Positions 1 to 12,428 are shown, counted from the stretch's first letter. The stretch is 64,000 bases of DNA from Tolypeutes matacus (GCA_026826555.1 JAKSZT010054003.1:598978-662977); one strand, 5' to 3'. Notes: generated by a model not told the origin, from the sequence alone. Made by a program: numbers and translations.

Positions 1-503
1 TATGAAACAGAGAATAAGAAAGAACTGGAAACAATAAAGAAAACCAAAAGCTGGTTCTGGAGAATATCAATAAAATTGACAAACACTTAGCCAGACTAAC
101 AAAGAAAAAGAGAGAACAGATGCAAATGAATAAAATAAAGAATGAGAAGATGACATCACTACTGGCCCCACAGAAATAAAGAGTATCATAAGAGGATAGT
201 TGGAAAAATTACATGCCAACAAGAATGATAATTTACAGGAAATGGACAAGATTCTAGAAACCCACAAACAGCCTACATTGATGAAAGAATAGATGAACTC
301 AACAGTATAATTATAAGTAAAGAGATAGACTCAGTCATCAAAAACCTCCCAACTAAGAAGAGACCAGGACCAGATGGCTTCACTGCTGAATTCTACCAAA
401 CATTCTGGAAAGAGCTAACACCAATTCTGCTTAAGCTCTTCCAAAAAATAGAAGTAGAAGAAATATTGCCTAACTCATTCTATGATGCCAATATTACCCT
501 AAT

Positions 504-720
504 GTGGGCAACATGGGAATCCGAGTGGGTTCCGTATAATATTTTAGGTAATCTAAGCACCTCTTAAAATATATGTATATATATATATAAAAAATAACAT
601 TTTTGTAAGCAAATACACATATATGCATATATATTTATATATCATTTTACAAATGTTTGTATGTATTGTGAGAATTTTGATTTTTACCCATAATAAAAAA
701 AAAAAAAAAAAAAAAAAAAA
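504..720 (+). mobile_element. Truncated L1 3' end nested inside L1 ORF2
   Basis: This is the terminal part of L1 3' module 2, from the stretch before TAATCTAAGCACCTC to a pure A tail of about 27 bases. It interrupts ORF2 of copy A. Against the uninterrupted copy at 36781-36830, the flanks join at CCTAAT and CCAAATAAAG with no target-site duplication, and about 3-7 target bases are missing or absorbed in the A tail. Confidence 0.88.
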
Positions 721-1530
721 CCAAATAAAGATACCACAAGAAAGGAAAATTACAGACCAATTTCTCTAATGAACCTAGATGCTAAAATCCTCAACAAAAT
801 ACTTGCTAATCGCATTCAAGAACATATCAAAAGGATCATAAACCATGACCAAGTGGGTTTCATCCCGGGTATGCAAGGATGGTTCAATATTAGAAAATCA
901 ACCAATGTAATACACCACATAAACAGATTGAAAGAAAAAAACCACAAGATCATCTCTATAGATGCAGAAAAAGCATTCGACAAAATACAGCACTCTTTCC
1001 TCATAAAAACACTACAAAAGATTGGAATAGATGGAAACTTTATGAATATGTTAAAGGATATATATGAAAAACCCAAAGTTAACATCATTTTCAATGGTGA
1101 TATCCTAAAAGCGTTTCCAGTGAGATTGGGAACAAGACAAGGATGCCCAATATCACCACTCCTATTTAACACTGTCTTACAAGTACTTAAGCGAGCACTG
1201 AGACAAGAAAAGGACATAAAAGGCATCCAGATTGGAAAAGAAGAACTAACAACTTCATTATTTGCAGATGACATGATCCTATACATCGAAAGCCCTGAGA
1301 AATCTACAACAAGGCTTCTAGAATTTATAAAGGAGTTCAGTAATGTTGCAGGCTACAAGATCAACGCTCAAAAATCAGTAGCATTTCTATACACCAATAA
1401 CGAGCAAACTGAGGAGGAAATCGGGAAAAAAATACCATTTACAATAGTAGCTATAAGAATCAAATATCTAGGAGTAAATTTAAATAAAGATGTAAAGGAC
1501 TTATATACAGAAAACTACACAACACTGTTA

Positions 1531-1582
1531 AAGGAAATCAAAGAAGACTTAAATAAAAGGAAATCAAAGAAGACTTAAATAA
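1531..1582 (+). repeat. 26-bp direct tandem duplication in ORF2
   Basis: The unit starting AAGGAAATCAAAG at 1531 is repeated at 1557. Copy D (near 37612) and copy E (near 43554) have one unit. Adding 26 bp shifts the frame and ends the open segment at 1578. Confidence 0.9.
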
Positions 1583-3059
1583 ATGGAAAAATATTCCCTG
1601 TTCATGGATGGAAAGACTAAACATCATCAAGATGTCTATCCTACCCAAACTAATCTACAGATTTAATGCAATCCCAATAAAAGTCAACACTATATTTTTT
1701 AAGGAACTGGAAAAACTAACCACAAAATATATTTGGAGAGGCAAGAGGCCCCGAATTGCCAAAGATATATTGAAAAAGAAAAATGAAGTTGGAGGTATCA
1801 CATTACCTGACTTTAAAACATACTGCAAAGCTACAGTGATCAAAACTGCATGGTATTGGCACAAGGATAGACCTACTGACCAATGGAACCAGATTGAGAT
1901 TTCTGATATATATCCTCGCATATATAGTCATCTGATATATGAGAAGGCCACGAAACCCACTCAGTTGGGAGAGAGTGGCCTCTTTAACATGTGGTGCTTG
2001 GAGAACTGGATATCCATATCCAAGAGAATGAGAGAAGAATACCATCTCACACCTTATACAAAAATCAACTCGAGATGGATAAAAGATCTAAATATAAGAG
2101 ACAAAACCATAAAAACCTTGGAAGATAATGTAGGGAAGCATCTACAGGACCTTGTAATAGGAAATGGTTTCATGAACTTCACAGCCAAAGCACGAGCAGC
2201 AAGAGAAAAAATTGATAAATGGGATCTCCTCAAAATTAAAAACTTCTGCACCTCAAAGGGTGTTATTAAGAAAATAAAAAGGCAGCCTACCCAATGGGAG
2301 AAAATATTTGGCAAGCATATATCTTATAGGAGCCTAATATCCTGCATATATAAAGAAATCCTACACCTTGAAAATAAAAAGACAAACAACTCATTTAAAA
2401 AATGGGCAAGTGACCTGAAAAGACACTTATCCAAGGAAAAAATACAAATGGCTAAAAAGCGCATGAAAAAATGCTAAACATCGCTTACTATCAGGGAAAT
2501 GCAAATCAAAACTACAATGAGATACCATCTTACATCTACCAGAATGGCAGCTATTAAAAAAAGAGCAGACACTAAATGTTGGAGAGGATGTGGAGGAATA
2601 GGAACCCTCATCCACTGCTGGTGGGACTGCGGTATGGTCCAGCCACTGTGGAGGACAGTTTGGCAGTTCCTCAGAAAACTAACAATAAATCTTCTGTATG
2701 ATCCAGCAATTCCACTGCTGGGTACATACCCAGAAGAACTGAAAGCAAAGACACAAAGAGATATATTCACACCAATTTTCACAGTGTCATTGTTCACCAT
2801 TGCCAAAAGTTGGAATCAGCCCCGGTGCCCATCAACAGATGAATGAATAAGCAAAATGTGGTACATACATACAATGGAGTATTACTCAGCTGTAAGAAGA
2901 AATAAAGTGCTAATACATGGAATAACGTGGATGAATCTTGAAGACCTTATGTTGAGTGAAGCAAGCCAGGCACTGAAGGATGAAGAGTATATGACCTCAC
3001 TGATTTGAACTGAAGAAAGTGAGCAGTCTATGAGAATCATTGTCTGAAAGATAGGTTAA

Positions 3060-3720
3060 GAAGGGAGAGAAAGAGAAGATCAGGCCTTGAGCCATCACCC
3101 ATATGGACATAATCTATGGTAAAGGGATAGAGTATAGTTGCATATTGAAGGATAGGTCAGATGGGTAGGGATATTACTGGGTTTGGTGGTGCAGCATTGA
3201 CAGGTGGGTAGATTGGGAAGGGCAGGTTCAAATACCCAGGGCATGTAACTATGAATCTTGACATTCCATAGTCAAGACAGGGGAGTGTCATATGCTCCAG
3301 GGGGGTGGGGAGGAAGTAACAGTTAAGATCTAATGGGGTATTTAGTGGTCATGGGAAAGGTTTTTCATAATCTTACAGTAATGGACACAGGACATGATAA
3401 ATATCATCAAAATTTATTAAACTGTATCATCTAAATTGTAAACTGCACTGTAAATCATTGACAATGTTTAGTTGCTATATTTTGCTATCTGTATAACAGT
3501 TATAACAATACTAACATCCAAAAAAAGGGGGGGTGTTTAATATGGAGTGGGGAAGGGTGGGGTGGTTTGGTATCTAGGAGTCTCTGGTATTCCATATGTG
3601 ACTTTGCTGTGACCTAAAACTTCTTTGAAAATTAAATGAAAATTTGGGATACACTGGGGATTGAGAGGGGAAAGGTGTTAGGGCACACCGGACATCCGAT
3701 AACACAGTGATAAAAGGAAA
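3060..3720 (+). other. L1 3' UTR module 1, copy A
   Basis: Non-coding L1 3' UTR following ORF2. It ends in a typical old-L1 terminal pattern: G-rich stretch, GTATCTAGGAGTCTC-like text, GTGACCTAAAACTTC, then A-rich sequence. A linker containing TGATAAAAGG and T-rich DNA follows before module 2. The same order occurs in copies D, E and F. Confidence 0.8.
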
Positions 3721-3899
3721 AAAAATAATTTTTAAAAGGCATTTCTTTTGCTTTTTTTCCTCATTTTTGAATGTCCCAATCCACTAATTATATTTTGTTT
3801 TGTTTTGTTTTTTGTTTATTGTTTGTTTGTTTTTTCCTGAGATTCCTTATGTTTGTCTTTTGCATGTAAGCTTATCATTGTTGTTTCTTTTTCCTTTTA

Positions 3900-5664
3900 A
3901 GTGTATTTGATTATTATATAGGCTACATGTTCATGGAAGATTTAGATCACAGAAGGGTTATAATAGGTGCTGCAGGGGATTATTGGTGGGGGGTGTCTGG
4001 GAGGGGGATTCATGGGAGTAAATTAATCTGAATTTACATGAAAGATAAACAAAATTGTTCAAAAAATCAAAGGATGAGGCATGGTCACGGTGGGTGGACA
4101 ATCACTCAATAAATGAGAGAATCTGAATTCCTAGCCTGGAGAGCTCTGCCACATTCTCCAAGGGAGCAGCAACAGTCCTCTGAGTGCAGGGACTGTGTCT
4201 GTCAAAAGAGGATGGCCCACTGATGAGTTCTTGTTATTGATGATGACCCTTATGAGTCTTTGCTCTTGTAACTGAAACTTAGCTTACTGTTATGAGGTTC
4301 CTAAGGGTTACCACCTGAGAGCCTCCTTGTTGCTCAAATGTGGCCTCTCTCTAAGCCAAACTCAGCATATGAATGCATTACCTTCCCCCAATGTGGGACA
4401 TGACTCCCAGGGATGAGCCTCCCTGGCAACGAGGGATTAATAACAAGTGCCAACTGGCATCATGACTGGATAAAGACCTTGAATAAAAGGGGGAACAGGT
4501 AAAGACAAATGAGTTCAAGTGGCTAAGAGACTTCAAAGAGAGTTGGGAGGTCATCCCAGAGATAACGCTTATGCACACCTCAGTAAGAGCTCATAGAACA
4601 TCAAAGTGCATATCACCCCACACAGAGGGGCTCCTGAGGGCTCTGGAGACACCCAGGTCCTATATAAGGGGGGATAGCCCCAGAGACTGACACCTTATCA
4701 GTGAGCTCTATTTTAGAAACTGTGCTCCTGAGAGTGACAGAATTGGACTCAAATAAATCCTTCCTGCACATGGTTCATCAGTCCCCTCTATTCAAACCTA
4801 TATGTGATGCTGGAGTTTTTAGGTATACTTCCAGAGACTGGAGCCTCTGACCTACCTCTATGCCAGGTGTGCATAGACTCTCAGTGGAGCTGCATCTCCT
4901 ACCCTACAGCTCAATGGATTCATCCAAGTCACCTGGCGAGGAGATGACGATGGGCAATGGCCATTCTAGGGAATGGAGAGGGCCTGCATCTGCAGGCAGG
5001 ATCTTCCCACCCACCATATCCATGTGATATAAGCCCTCTCTCACTTGGAGGTGGAGTGGACATCACCATCCCAGTCCCCTCAGGATTGGGGGAACAACTA
5101 TGGACTAGAGTGGACTTAATTGTATTCTGTTGTACACATATGGTGATCCTAGCAATGGAAGAAATCATGACAGTGAGTTGGAGCTGGTGGCCACTGGACA
5201 CTTTTGGGTCAGGGAGGGAATGCTCAGTTGAAATACAGAGGCTTTTTTGGGACTTGGAGGTTGTCCTGATGCCGTTGTGGCGATGGATGTAGGCCATTTT
5301 AAATCAGCACACACCATTCAGAACTGTGTGGGAAATAGTGTGTTCTACGATGTGAACTGTGGTCTAAGGTTGATGGCAAGGCCCCAGGATGTGTAGGTCC
5401 ATTGAGGGTGATGGGCCACACTTGTGGGAGATGTTTGTGTCAGATGTGGTGGGAGGTGTGAGAGGTGGGGAAAATGGGAATCCCTGTAGTTTTCATGTAA
5501 TATTTAGGTAATCTAAGCACCTTTAAAATATTTATATTTATATATAACATTTTTGTAAGCAAATGCACATATATGCATATATATTTATATATCATTTTAC
5601 AAATATTGGTATGTATTGTGAAAAATTTGATTTTTACCCACAATAAAAAATAAATTTTAAGAAA
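3900..5664 (+). other. L1 3' UTR module 2, copy A
   Basis: A second 3'-terminal module. It contains a G/T-rich start, CCAAACTCAGCATATGAATG, TGGGACATGACTCCCAGG, then GTGAACTGTGGTC and GGTAATCTAAGCACC followed by AATAAAAAATAAA. Its first and last parts resemble module 1; a central part of roughly 700 bp is private to module 2. Confidence 0.8.
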
Positions 5665-5883
5665 TGGATTATCACTTGTGTTTATTGGGTGTTTGTTATA
5701 AAGTAACCTCAACATGCCTAAGAGGTTAACTTTGGAAAAGGTCTGACTTGAAAACCAATCACCTTGGAATTTCTATACACAGAGCTTTCCTTCCCCAGTG
5801 GTGTCATTATTGACTATCCTCCTCTAGACATCGATAGGGATGTCCCTGGATGAACCAGAATGCCTCTGTGATTTCAAAAATTT

Positions 5884-5976
5884 GTGACCTTCAAGGATGT
5901 AGCTGTGGATTACACACAGGAATAACAGGCTCTGTGGGACACATAACAAAGAAAGATATACTGAGATGTGTCAGTA
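5884..5976 (+). pseudogene. Relic of a KRAB-A box exon
   Basis: The frame from 5884 reads VTFKDVAVDYTQE, stop, QALWDT, stop, QRKIY, stop, DV. This follows the KRAB-A box of C2H2 zinc-finger repressors, the domain that recruits TRIM28. Three in-frame stops (the first TAA at 5923-5925) show it is dead. I see no zinc-finger repeats nearby, so only this exon is recognisable. The rest of 5665-6270 has no feature I can name. The identification rests on one short exon. Confidence 0.68.
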
Positions 5977-6274
5977 GAAAGTATCAGTCATCTGTTCATG
6001 GATGAGATTGCCAACATTCTTATATTTATTTGTGTATCCATAACACCATACCTACATCCAATTTCTCTCTCTGCTGACTCAGAGATAGTCTTAGGTAGTA
6101 CTGTGGTCCCTAAGTCAGAACTTCCATTCTGACAGAGGCTCTCAATCTAGGATTGCAAACCTGAGGATCCTCTGGGCCTAGTCACTCCTTTCTACCTTCC
6201 CAGTCCCAATAGATACAATTTATGGAAGATCCAAGAGGCCACCTGTCCAAGAATATCAACATTATTGCTCAAAT

Positions 6275-7189
6275 ATTAGGTAACAAGGAGCATATGCATA
6301 TATCACTGGCATACTGGGGGGAGGGTTGGGAGAGGGACCAGGTGAACACTGGGGTTTTGTGGGTATGAGATTGAAAGTGCAGAGGTGGGAATGCTCTTGT
6401 GGCAGAATGACAGGGAAGGGTCACTGGTTTAAGGTGTTGATTGGGGGGCATTCGGGGTGGGGCACACCTGGAGCAGGCTTCTAGGGAGTGTGTGAGTATC
6501 CATTCTGTCATGATGTGTCACATTGGAGGGTGGAGACCCACATGGTGGGCAGGGAGGTGTTGGACTCCCATCTTTGGGAGGACTGATTTGTTCAGGGGTA
6601 GACAGGCAGGGGTCTCTCCAGAGAAAAGGTGGTCCCTGGGGGGGGGGGCAGACCAGTGTGTCAAGATCTTTTATTGCATGTAACTATGAGTATTGTCATT
6701 CAACGATTCAAGCCAGGGGGTCATTGTGGGCACCAGGGGTTTGAGGTAGGGGGAGTGGAGTGGATCGAGAAGGGGGTGTTTAGTGATCAGTACAAATGTT
6801 CTTCATTACCATACAGTGATGGACGCAGGACATGGTAAATAGCATCAAAATTTATAAAAGTGTACGGTCAAAAATGTAAACCATAGTATCAACCATTGAC
6901 AATGTTTAGTAGCTATGTTTCACTATTTGAATATCAGTTACAACAATGCTACCATCCACATATAAAAAGGTATTAATATGGGGGGGGGAGGAGGAGGATG
7001 TTGGGTATATGAGAGTCTCCTGTATTCTGTGCATGACTTTGCTGTGACCTAAAACTTCTTAGAAAACAAAATGAAAAATAGTGAGAAATTGGGGAATGAG
7101 AGGGTTAAGGCGTCACAGGACAGACTGGACACCAGATATTAGAGTGATGAAAGACAAAACGTACAAAAATTTTTTTAAATATTTTTTTT
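6275..7189 (+). mobile_element. L1 copy B, left part: 3' UTR module 1
   Basis: 5'-truncated L1 3' UTR. It matches module 1 of copies E and F through the GTGAACWCTGGG stretch, the GTAACTATGAGTATT stretch and the terminal CTGTGACCTAAAACTTC. It then enters the linker at GATGAAAGAC (7146), where inverted copy C is inserted. It resumes at 9536. Confidence 0.83.
7146..7169. repeat. Target-site duplication of copy C, left copy
   Basis: GATGAAAGACAAAAC plus following A-rich DNA recurs, diverged, at 9513-9536 as GATGAAAGGCAAAAGG. Both match the linker of other copies (for example GATGAAAGACAATG near 46122). Similarity may extend through about 50 AT-rich bp, but the C tail blurs the boundary. Confidence 0.6.
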
Positions 7190-9512
7190 TATTTTTAAAA
7201 AGATACTTAGATTACACAAATGTTACACAAAAATTATAGGGATTACCATATACCCTACCTCCCACATCTCCCACAACCTCCCACATAAACATTCTTCATT
7301 AATGTGATACATCACCTGCAATAGATATACACATCCAGGGGCTTTGCCACTACGCATGGGCCATAGTTCACATTGTATATCACACTCTCTCCCACACAGT
7401 TTTGCATGTTATATGATGATATAAAATGGTCTATATCTGTCATTGCAATATCACTCAGGATAATTCCCAAGTCCCAAAAAATTCCCTGTATTACAACTGC
7501 TTTTCCCTCTCCCTGCCTCCAAAGCATCCAGTGGCCACGGGCTCCACATTAATGCTGTAATTTCTTCCATTGCTTGAATCACAAGATGTCAATAACTGAA
7601 TACCAGTAAGTCCACTCTAGGTTTATAGCTCTTCCTCCAATCCTGAGGAGTCTGGGATGGTGGTGTCCACTCCACCTCCAAGTGATAGGGGGCTTATATC
7701 CCATGGATAAGATGGATGGGATTATCCTGCCTGCAGCTGCAGGCTCTCTCCATTCCCTGGGATGGCAGTTGTCCATCATCATCTCCTCACCAGGTGTCCT
7801 GGGTGAATCCATTGTGCTGTAGAGTAGGAGTTGCAGCTCCACTGAGATTCTGGGCACAGCTGGCACATGGACAGCCCAAAGATTCTGGTCTCTGGAAGTA
7901 CACCTACAAACTCCAGCACCACATACAGGTTTGAATAGAAGGGACAGATGGACCATGTACAGGGAAGTCATATTTGTGTCCAACTCTGTCACTCTCAGGA
8001 GCAAAGAATCCAAAGTAAGGTCCACTGATAAGGCACCAAACTCCAGAGCTATCTGCCCTGATATAGGACATGGGCATCTCCAGAGCCCTTAGGAGCCCCT
8101 CTGTTTGGTGTGATATCCACATTGGAATCCTATGAGGTCCTACTGAGATGTGCATAAGCGTTACCTATGGGATGACCTCCCAAATCACTTTGAAGTCTCT
8201 TAGCCATATGAATTCATTTGTCTTTACCTTTCCCCCCTTATATTTGAGGTCTTTTTCCAGTCATATTGCCTATTGGCACTTGTTAGTAATCCCTCATTGC
8301 CAGGGATGGTCCTCCCTGGTAGTCATGACCCACACTGGGAGGAAGGTAATGCATTCATATGCTGAGTTTGGCTTAGAAAGGCCACGTTTGAGCAACAAGG
8401 AGGCTCTCAAGAGGTAACCCTTAGGCACTCCATAACTATAGGCTGTTTCAATTTCAAGAGCAAAGACTCATAAGGCTAGTCACCAATAACAAGAGCCCAT
8501 CAGTGGATCATCCTCCTTTGCCAAACACAGCCACAGCACTTGGGGGACTGTTGTTGCTCCCTTGGAGAATGTGACAGAGAACTCCAGGATGGGAATTCAG
8601 TATTCTCTCATTTATTGAGTGATTCTTCACTCAGTGTGACCATGCCCCATGAGCATTTGAACAATTTTATATACCTTTTATTTATGTTCAGGTGAACTTC
8701 CTGCCATGTACCCACCATCCCTGACACACCTGAACATCGATCCTCTCCCACCCCAATTGTAACCCTTCTGTGATCCAAAGCTTCCTTAAAGATGAAGCCA
8801 ATAAAATAGCCAAATAAAATTAATAGGAAAATGAAATAATAATGTTTAAATGTAGGAGCTAAAATAAATGAAAACTTTAAAAAAACTAAAATTAAAATTA
8901 AAGGATGAGATTATGCAAAGAATGGGAATAAATAATTTAAATTTTTTTTAAATATTTAAAAAATAGAAAAAAATTTTTTTTGACATTATGTCATTTATCA
9001 CTGTAATGTCTTGTGTCCAGTCAGTACAGTGGCACCTTCCCCCTCTCACTTCCCTTTGTCTCACTATTTTTCATTTAATTTTCAAAGATGTTTTAGGTCA
9101 CAGCAAAGTCACACACTGAATACAAGACACCCTCATATACCCAAACTCGTCCCCCTTTCCTTACCCCATACTAAAACCTTTTTTTATGTGGATGATAGCA
9201 TTGTTATAACTGATATACAGATAATGAAACACAGCTACTAAACATTGTCAATGGTTTACAGTGTATTTTAGATCATACACTTGTAAATTTTGATGATATT
9301 TACCATGTCCTGTGTCCATCACTGTAAGGTAATGAAAAACATTTCCACTGACCACTAAATACCCCCTCTGTGATCTATTCTGTTCCTTACTCCCCATACC
9401 CCTGGGGCCCCCTGGCTTGACTCATTGGATGAGAAGATTCATAGTTACATGCAACAAGAGGTCTTGACACACTGGTTTGTCCTCACCCATTAGGAACCAC
9501 CCTTGCTCTTAA
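7190..9512 (-). mobile_element. L1 copy C, inverted 5'-truncated 3' end
   Basis: Read on the minus strand, this is module 1 (9512 to about 8780), linker, then module 2 (about 8770 to 7190), ending at an A-rich tail that appears as T-rich DNA near 7170-7195. It lies exactly in the linker of copy B. The open frames here at 7579-8155 are chance frames in 3' UTR DNA. Confidence 0.83.
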
Positions 9513-9536
9513 GATGAAAGGCAAAAGGTCAAAAAA
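9513..9536. repeat. Target-site duplication of copy C, right copy
   Basis: Right-hand partner of 7146-7169. It marks the truncated 5' end of inverted copy C and the point where copy B resumes. Confidence 0.6.
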
Positions 9537-11335
9537 CTTTTTAAAAAATATTTTTCATTTTTTAATACCCAAATCTTTTAATTTAATTTAATTTTTAGCT
9601 TTTTAAAAAAAGTTATTTATGTATTTTGTTTCTTACATTCAAACTTATCATTATTATTTCATTTTCAGATTAAATGTATTCAGCTATTGTAATGGCTTCA
9701 TCTTTGAAGAAGATTTGGATTACAGTAGTGTTACAACTGGGGTGGTGGAGGATCATGAGTGTGGGGTGTCAGGGATGGGGGATGCATGCGAGGAAGTTCA
9801 CTTGAACATAAATATAAGGTATATAAAAATGTTCAAATATTCATGGGGCATTGTCACAATGGGTGGATAATCACTGAATAAATGAGAGATACTGAAGTCC
9901 CATCATGGAGAGCTCTGCCACATTCTCTAGGGGAGTGGAAGCAGTCCCCCGCCAGGTGCAGGGGCAGTGACTGGTCAGGGAAGATGATCCACTGATGGGC
10001 CCTTGATGTTGATGACTGGCCTTATGAATCTTTGCTCTTGAATTTGAAACTTAGCCTATTGTTATGGAGTCCTAAGTGTTGCCTCCTGAGCACCAACTTG
10101 TTTCTCAAATGTGGCCTCTTTCTAAGCCAAACTCAACACATGAATGCATTACCTTCCTCCCAGTATGGGATATGACTCCTGGGGATGAGACTCCCTGGCA
10201 CTGAGGGATTGTTACCAAGCACCAGCTGGCATTGTGACTGGAAAAAGACCTAAAATAAAAGGGGGGAAAGGTAAAGACAAATGAGTTTATATGGCTAAGA
10301 GACTTCAAACTGAGTCAAGAGGTCCTCCCAGATGTAACACGTATACAGATCTCAGTAGGATCTCATAGAATTCCAAAGTGGATATCACCCCAAATAGTGG
10401 GGCTTCTGAGGGCTCTGGTGACACCCAGGTCTTATGTCAGGGCAGATAGCTCCAGAGTTTGGTACGTTGCCAGTGGGCCCTATTTTCGAGTTTGTGCTCC
10501 TGATAGTGACAGAGTTGGACTCAACCTTGTATTCCCTGCACATGGCTCATCTGTCCCTTCTATTCAAACCTGTACTTGGTGCTGGAGTTTGTAGGTGTAC
10601 ATCCAGACACTTGAGTCTTTGGGCTGTCCATGTGCCAGCTGGGCCCAGAACCTTGTTGGAGCAGCAACTCCTACTTTACAGCTCATTGGACTCACCCAGG
10701 ACAACTGGCAGGGATATGATGATGCACAATGGTCATCCCAGGGAATGGAGAGAGTCTGCAGCTGCAGTCAGCAGGGTCCCATCTATCTTTCCCATGGGAT
10801 ATAAGCCTCCTCTCATTTGGAGGTGGAGTGGACATCACCATCCCAGACTCCCCAGGATGGGGGGAAGAGCTATGGACTAGAGTGGACTTACTTGTATTCT
10901 ACTATAGACATATTGTGATTCAAGCAATGGAAGAATTTACAATATTGATGTGGAGCCAGTGGCCACTGGAGTCTCTGGCGGCTTAGAGGGGGAAATGCAG
11001 TTGTAATACAGGGGCTGTTTCGGGACTTGGGAATTGTCCTGAGTGACATTGCAATGACAGATATAGGTCATTTTATACTATCATGTAACATGCATAACTG
11101 TGTGGGAGAGAGTGTCATCTACAATGTGAACTATGGTCCAGGCTTAATGGCAAAACCCCAGGATGTGCTTATCAATTGCAATTAATGTGCCACACTAATG
11201 AAGGATGTTTATGTGGGAGGTTGTGAGAGGTATGGGAGGTGGGGCAAATGGGAATCCTTATTGTGTAACATTTATGTAATCTAAGTATCTTTGTAAAAAA
11301 AAAATGTCAAAAAATAAAAATAAATTAAAAAGTTA
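9536..11335 (+). mobile_element. L1 copy B, right part: 3' UTR module 2
   Basis: Continuation of copy B after the inverted insertion. It carries the module 2 landmarks CCAAACTCAACACATGAATG, GGGATATGACTCC and TTATGTAATCTAAGTATC, then an A-rich tail near 11297-11335. The order linker then module 2 confirms that B was one element before C landed. Confidence 0.83.
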
Positions 11336-11603
11336 AAAAAAGACATTATAAAGATTACCATTATTTGTTTTGATAAAATCCACAAATCACATTTGATATA
11401 ACTATATTTCAATTTCCTGTGAGCCTGGCCCATAAACTAGGGCCATGACACAGTTTATGGTAAGTCACGTCCTCTCAGGGTCAAAATACTTCTGAAAATA
11501 GAAATCTATGAGTAATAACCATTTGGCAGGAAGGGGAAGAAATAAAATGGAATGGAGTGTGTAGGGTAGTTGGTGAGGAATGGGTCTGATTCATGCCTTA
11601 GAA

Positions 11604-12428
11604 TCACTTCCACCAGTCACTGAAAGGGTTTTGGCAGCAACCAATGGTTACATCACAGAGGGACAGCATTTCCTTCAGACTAGCCTTGGCATCCTCACTC
11701 TCCTGGTTTGGCGTGCAGACATCCAGGAGGTTGAGGCTTTGAAGTTTGGGCATCTTGAGGCAAACAGAGATGATGTGAGTAGTAAAGGGGAAATCTTCAC
11801 TTGTGGGAGGACCATATAGTTCCAAATGCTGCAATGACTACATATATTCTAGTTCAGATAATCCTTTGTATGTGAAAACGTTCACACTGAAAGTGAGTTT
11901 TCTAGCTTCTGAATATGCCTGCCCTCTGATCATAGAACCCCATCTACTGAGAAGGAGCAGTTGATAACTTTTAGGTTGTAGATATCTTCAACTTCAGAGA
12001 GGGCCATCATGAGCCCCTCATCAGACACTAGAGTAATATCAGGAGCTCCAGGGTACACAGGACTTTCAGCCTGTACAAGGCCTTCAGCTGCCTGTCATTG
12101 AATGCAGGGACACAGTCCAGGACCACGTGCTGCAGCAATGGTAGTGGGGACAAGTTGCTTTCCCTGAGGAGCCATTTCTTAGAAATTTCACAGTTGTACA
12201 GTTCTAGACTCCTAAGGGACTTGGGCAGCTTAGTGATTAGAAATTTCCTCAGGTAGGCAACATGTATCTTCACTTTGGTTAGATGGAGACACCTCTTCCC
12301 AACTTAATCAAAACTGGAATGATTTCTGTACCGTTAATGCTACAGATCAGGTAGCCTCCCACACTCAATGACTGCAGTCCTGATCCCAAATATCTCTGGA
12401 AGAGATGCCACAGAACAGGGGCTTCTAC
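11604..12428 (-). other. Relic of the LRR exon of the FBXL12-like pseudogene
   Basis: The last coding exon, read from 12428 downward. An acceptor AG lies at 12429-12430 behind a TTTTACTTTTGC tract. The leucine-rich repeats are clear (for example LRSLELYNCEIS). After the shift near 12295, the text is readable only by changing frame at least once more, around 12030. Confidence 0.8.

Larger units (their letters stand above)
1..3007 (+). pseudogene. L1 ORF2 (reverse transcriptase), broken, copy A
   Basis: ORF2p of L1 is an endonuclease/reverse transcriptase that carries out target-primed reverse transcription. Visible here are the linker after the endonuclease domain, the RT domain with [11 protein letters not shown] near 960-990, the catalytic FADD at 1261-1272, and the C-terminal [18 protein letters not shown] cysteine motif near 2575-2630. 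The reading frame ends in EEYMTSL and a stop at about 3007. Disruptions are the 504-720 insertion, a frameshifting 26-bp duplication near 1557, and a TAA at 2475-2477 where copy D reads TCA. The segments at 769-1578, 1608-2477 and 2499-2846 are otherwise open, so decay is recent. The endonuclease domain is off the left edge. Confidence 0.92.
1..5664 (+). mobile_element. LINE-1 copy A, 3' part (enters from the left edge)
   Basis: A young-looking L1 whose 5' part lies outside the window. It has ORF2 from before the reverse transcriptase domain to the C-terminal cysteine region, then a long 3' UTR of two modules (about 3060-3720 and 3900-5664), and ends in a short A-rich tail near 5645-5664. It is highly similar, segment by segment, to copy D at 35320-41738, so both belong to one recent subfamily. 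It is broken by a nested L1 tail at 504-720, a 26-bp tandem duplication at 1531-1582 and a nonsense codon at 2475-2477. Confidence 0.93.

Noticed and set aside
816..1286. Minus-strand 156-codon frame
   Set aside because: It is the antisense shadow of L1 ORF2 RT, also seen at 36974-37342 in copy D.
10434..10880. 148-codon plus-strand frame, with a minus-strand counterpart at 7579-8025
   Set aside because: Both are chance frames through L1 3' module 2; other copies have the frame broken at different places.
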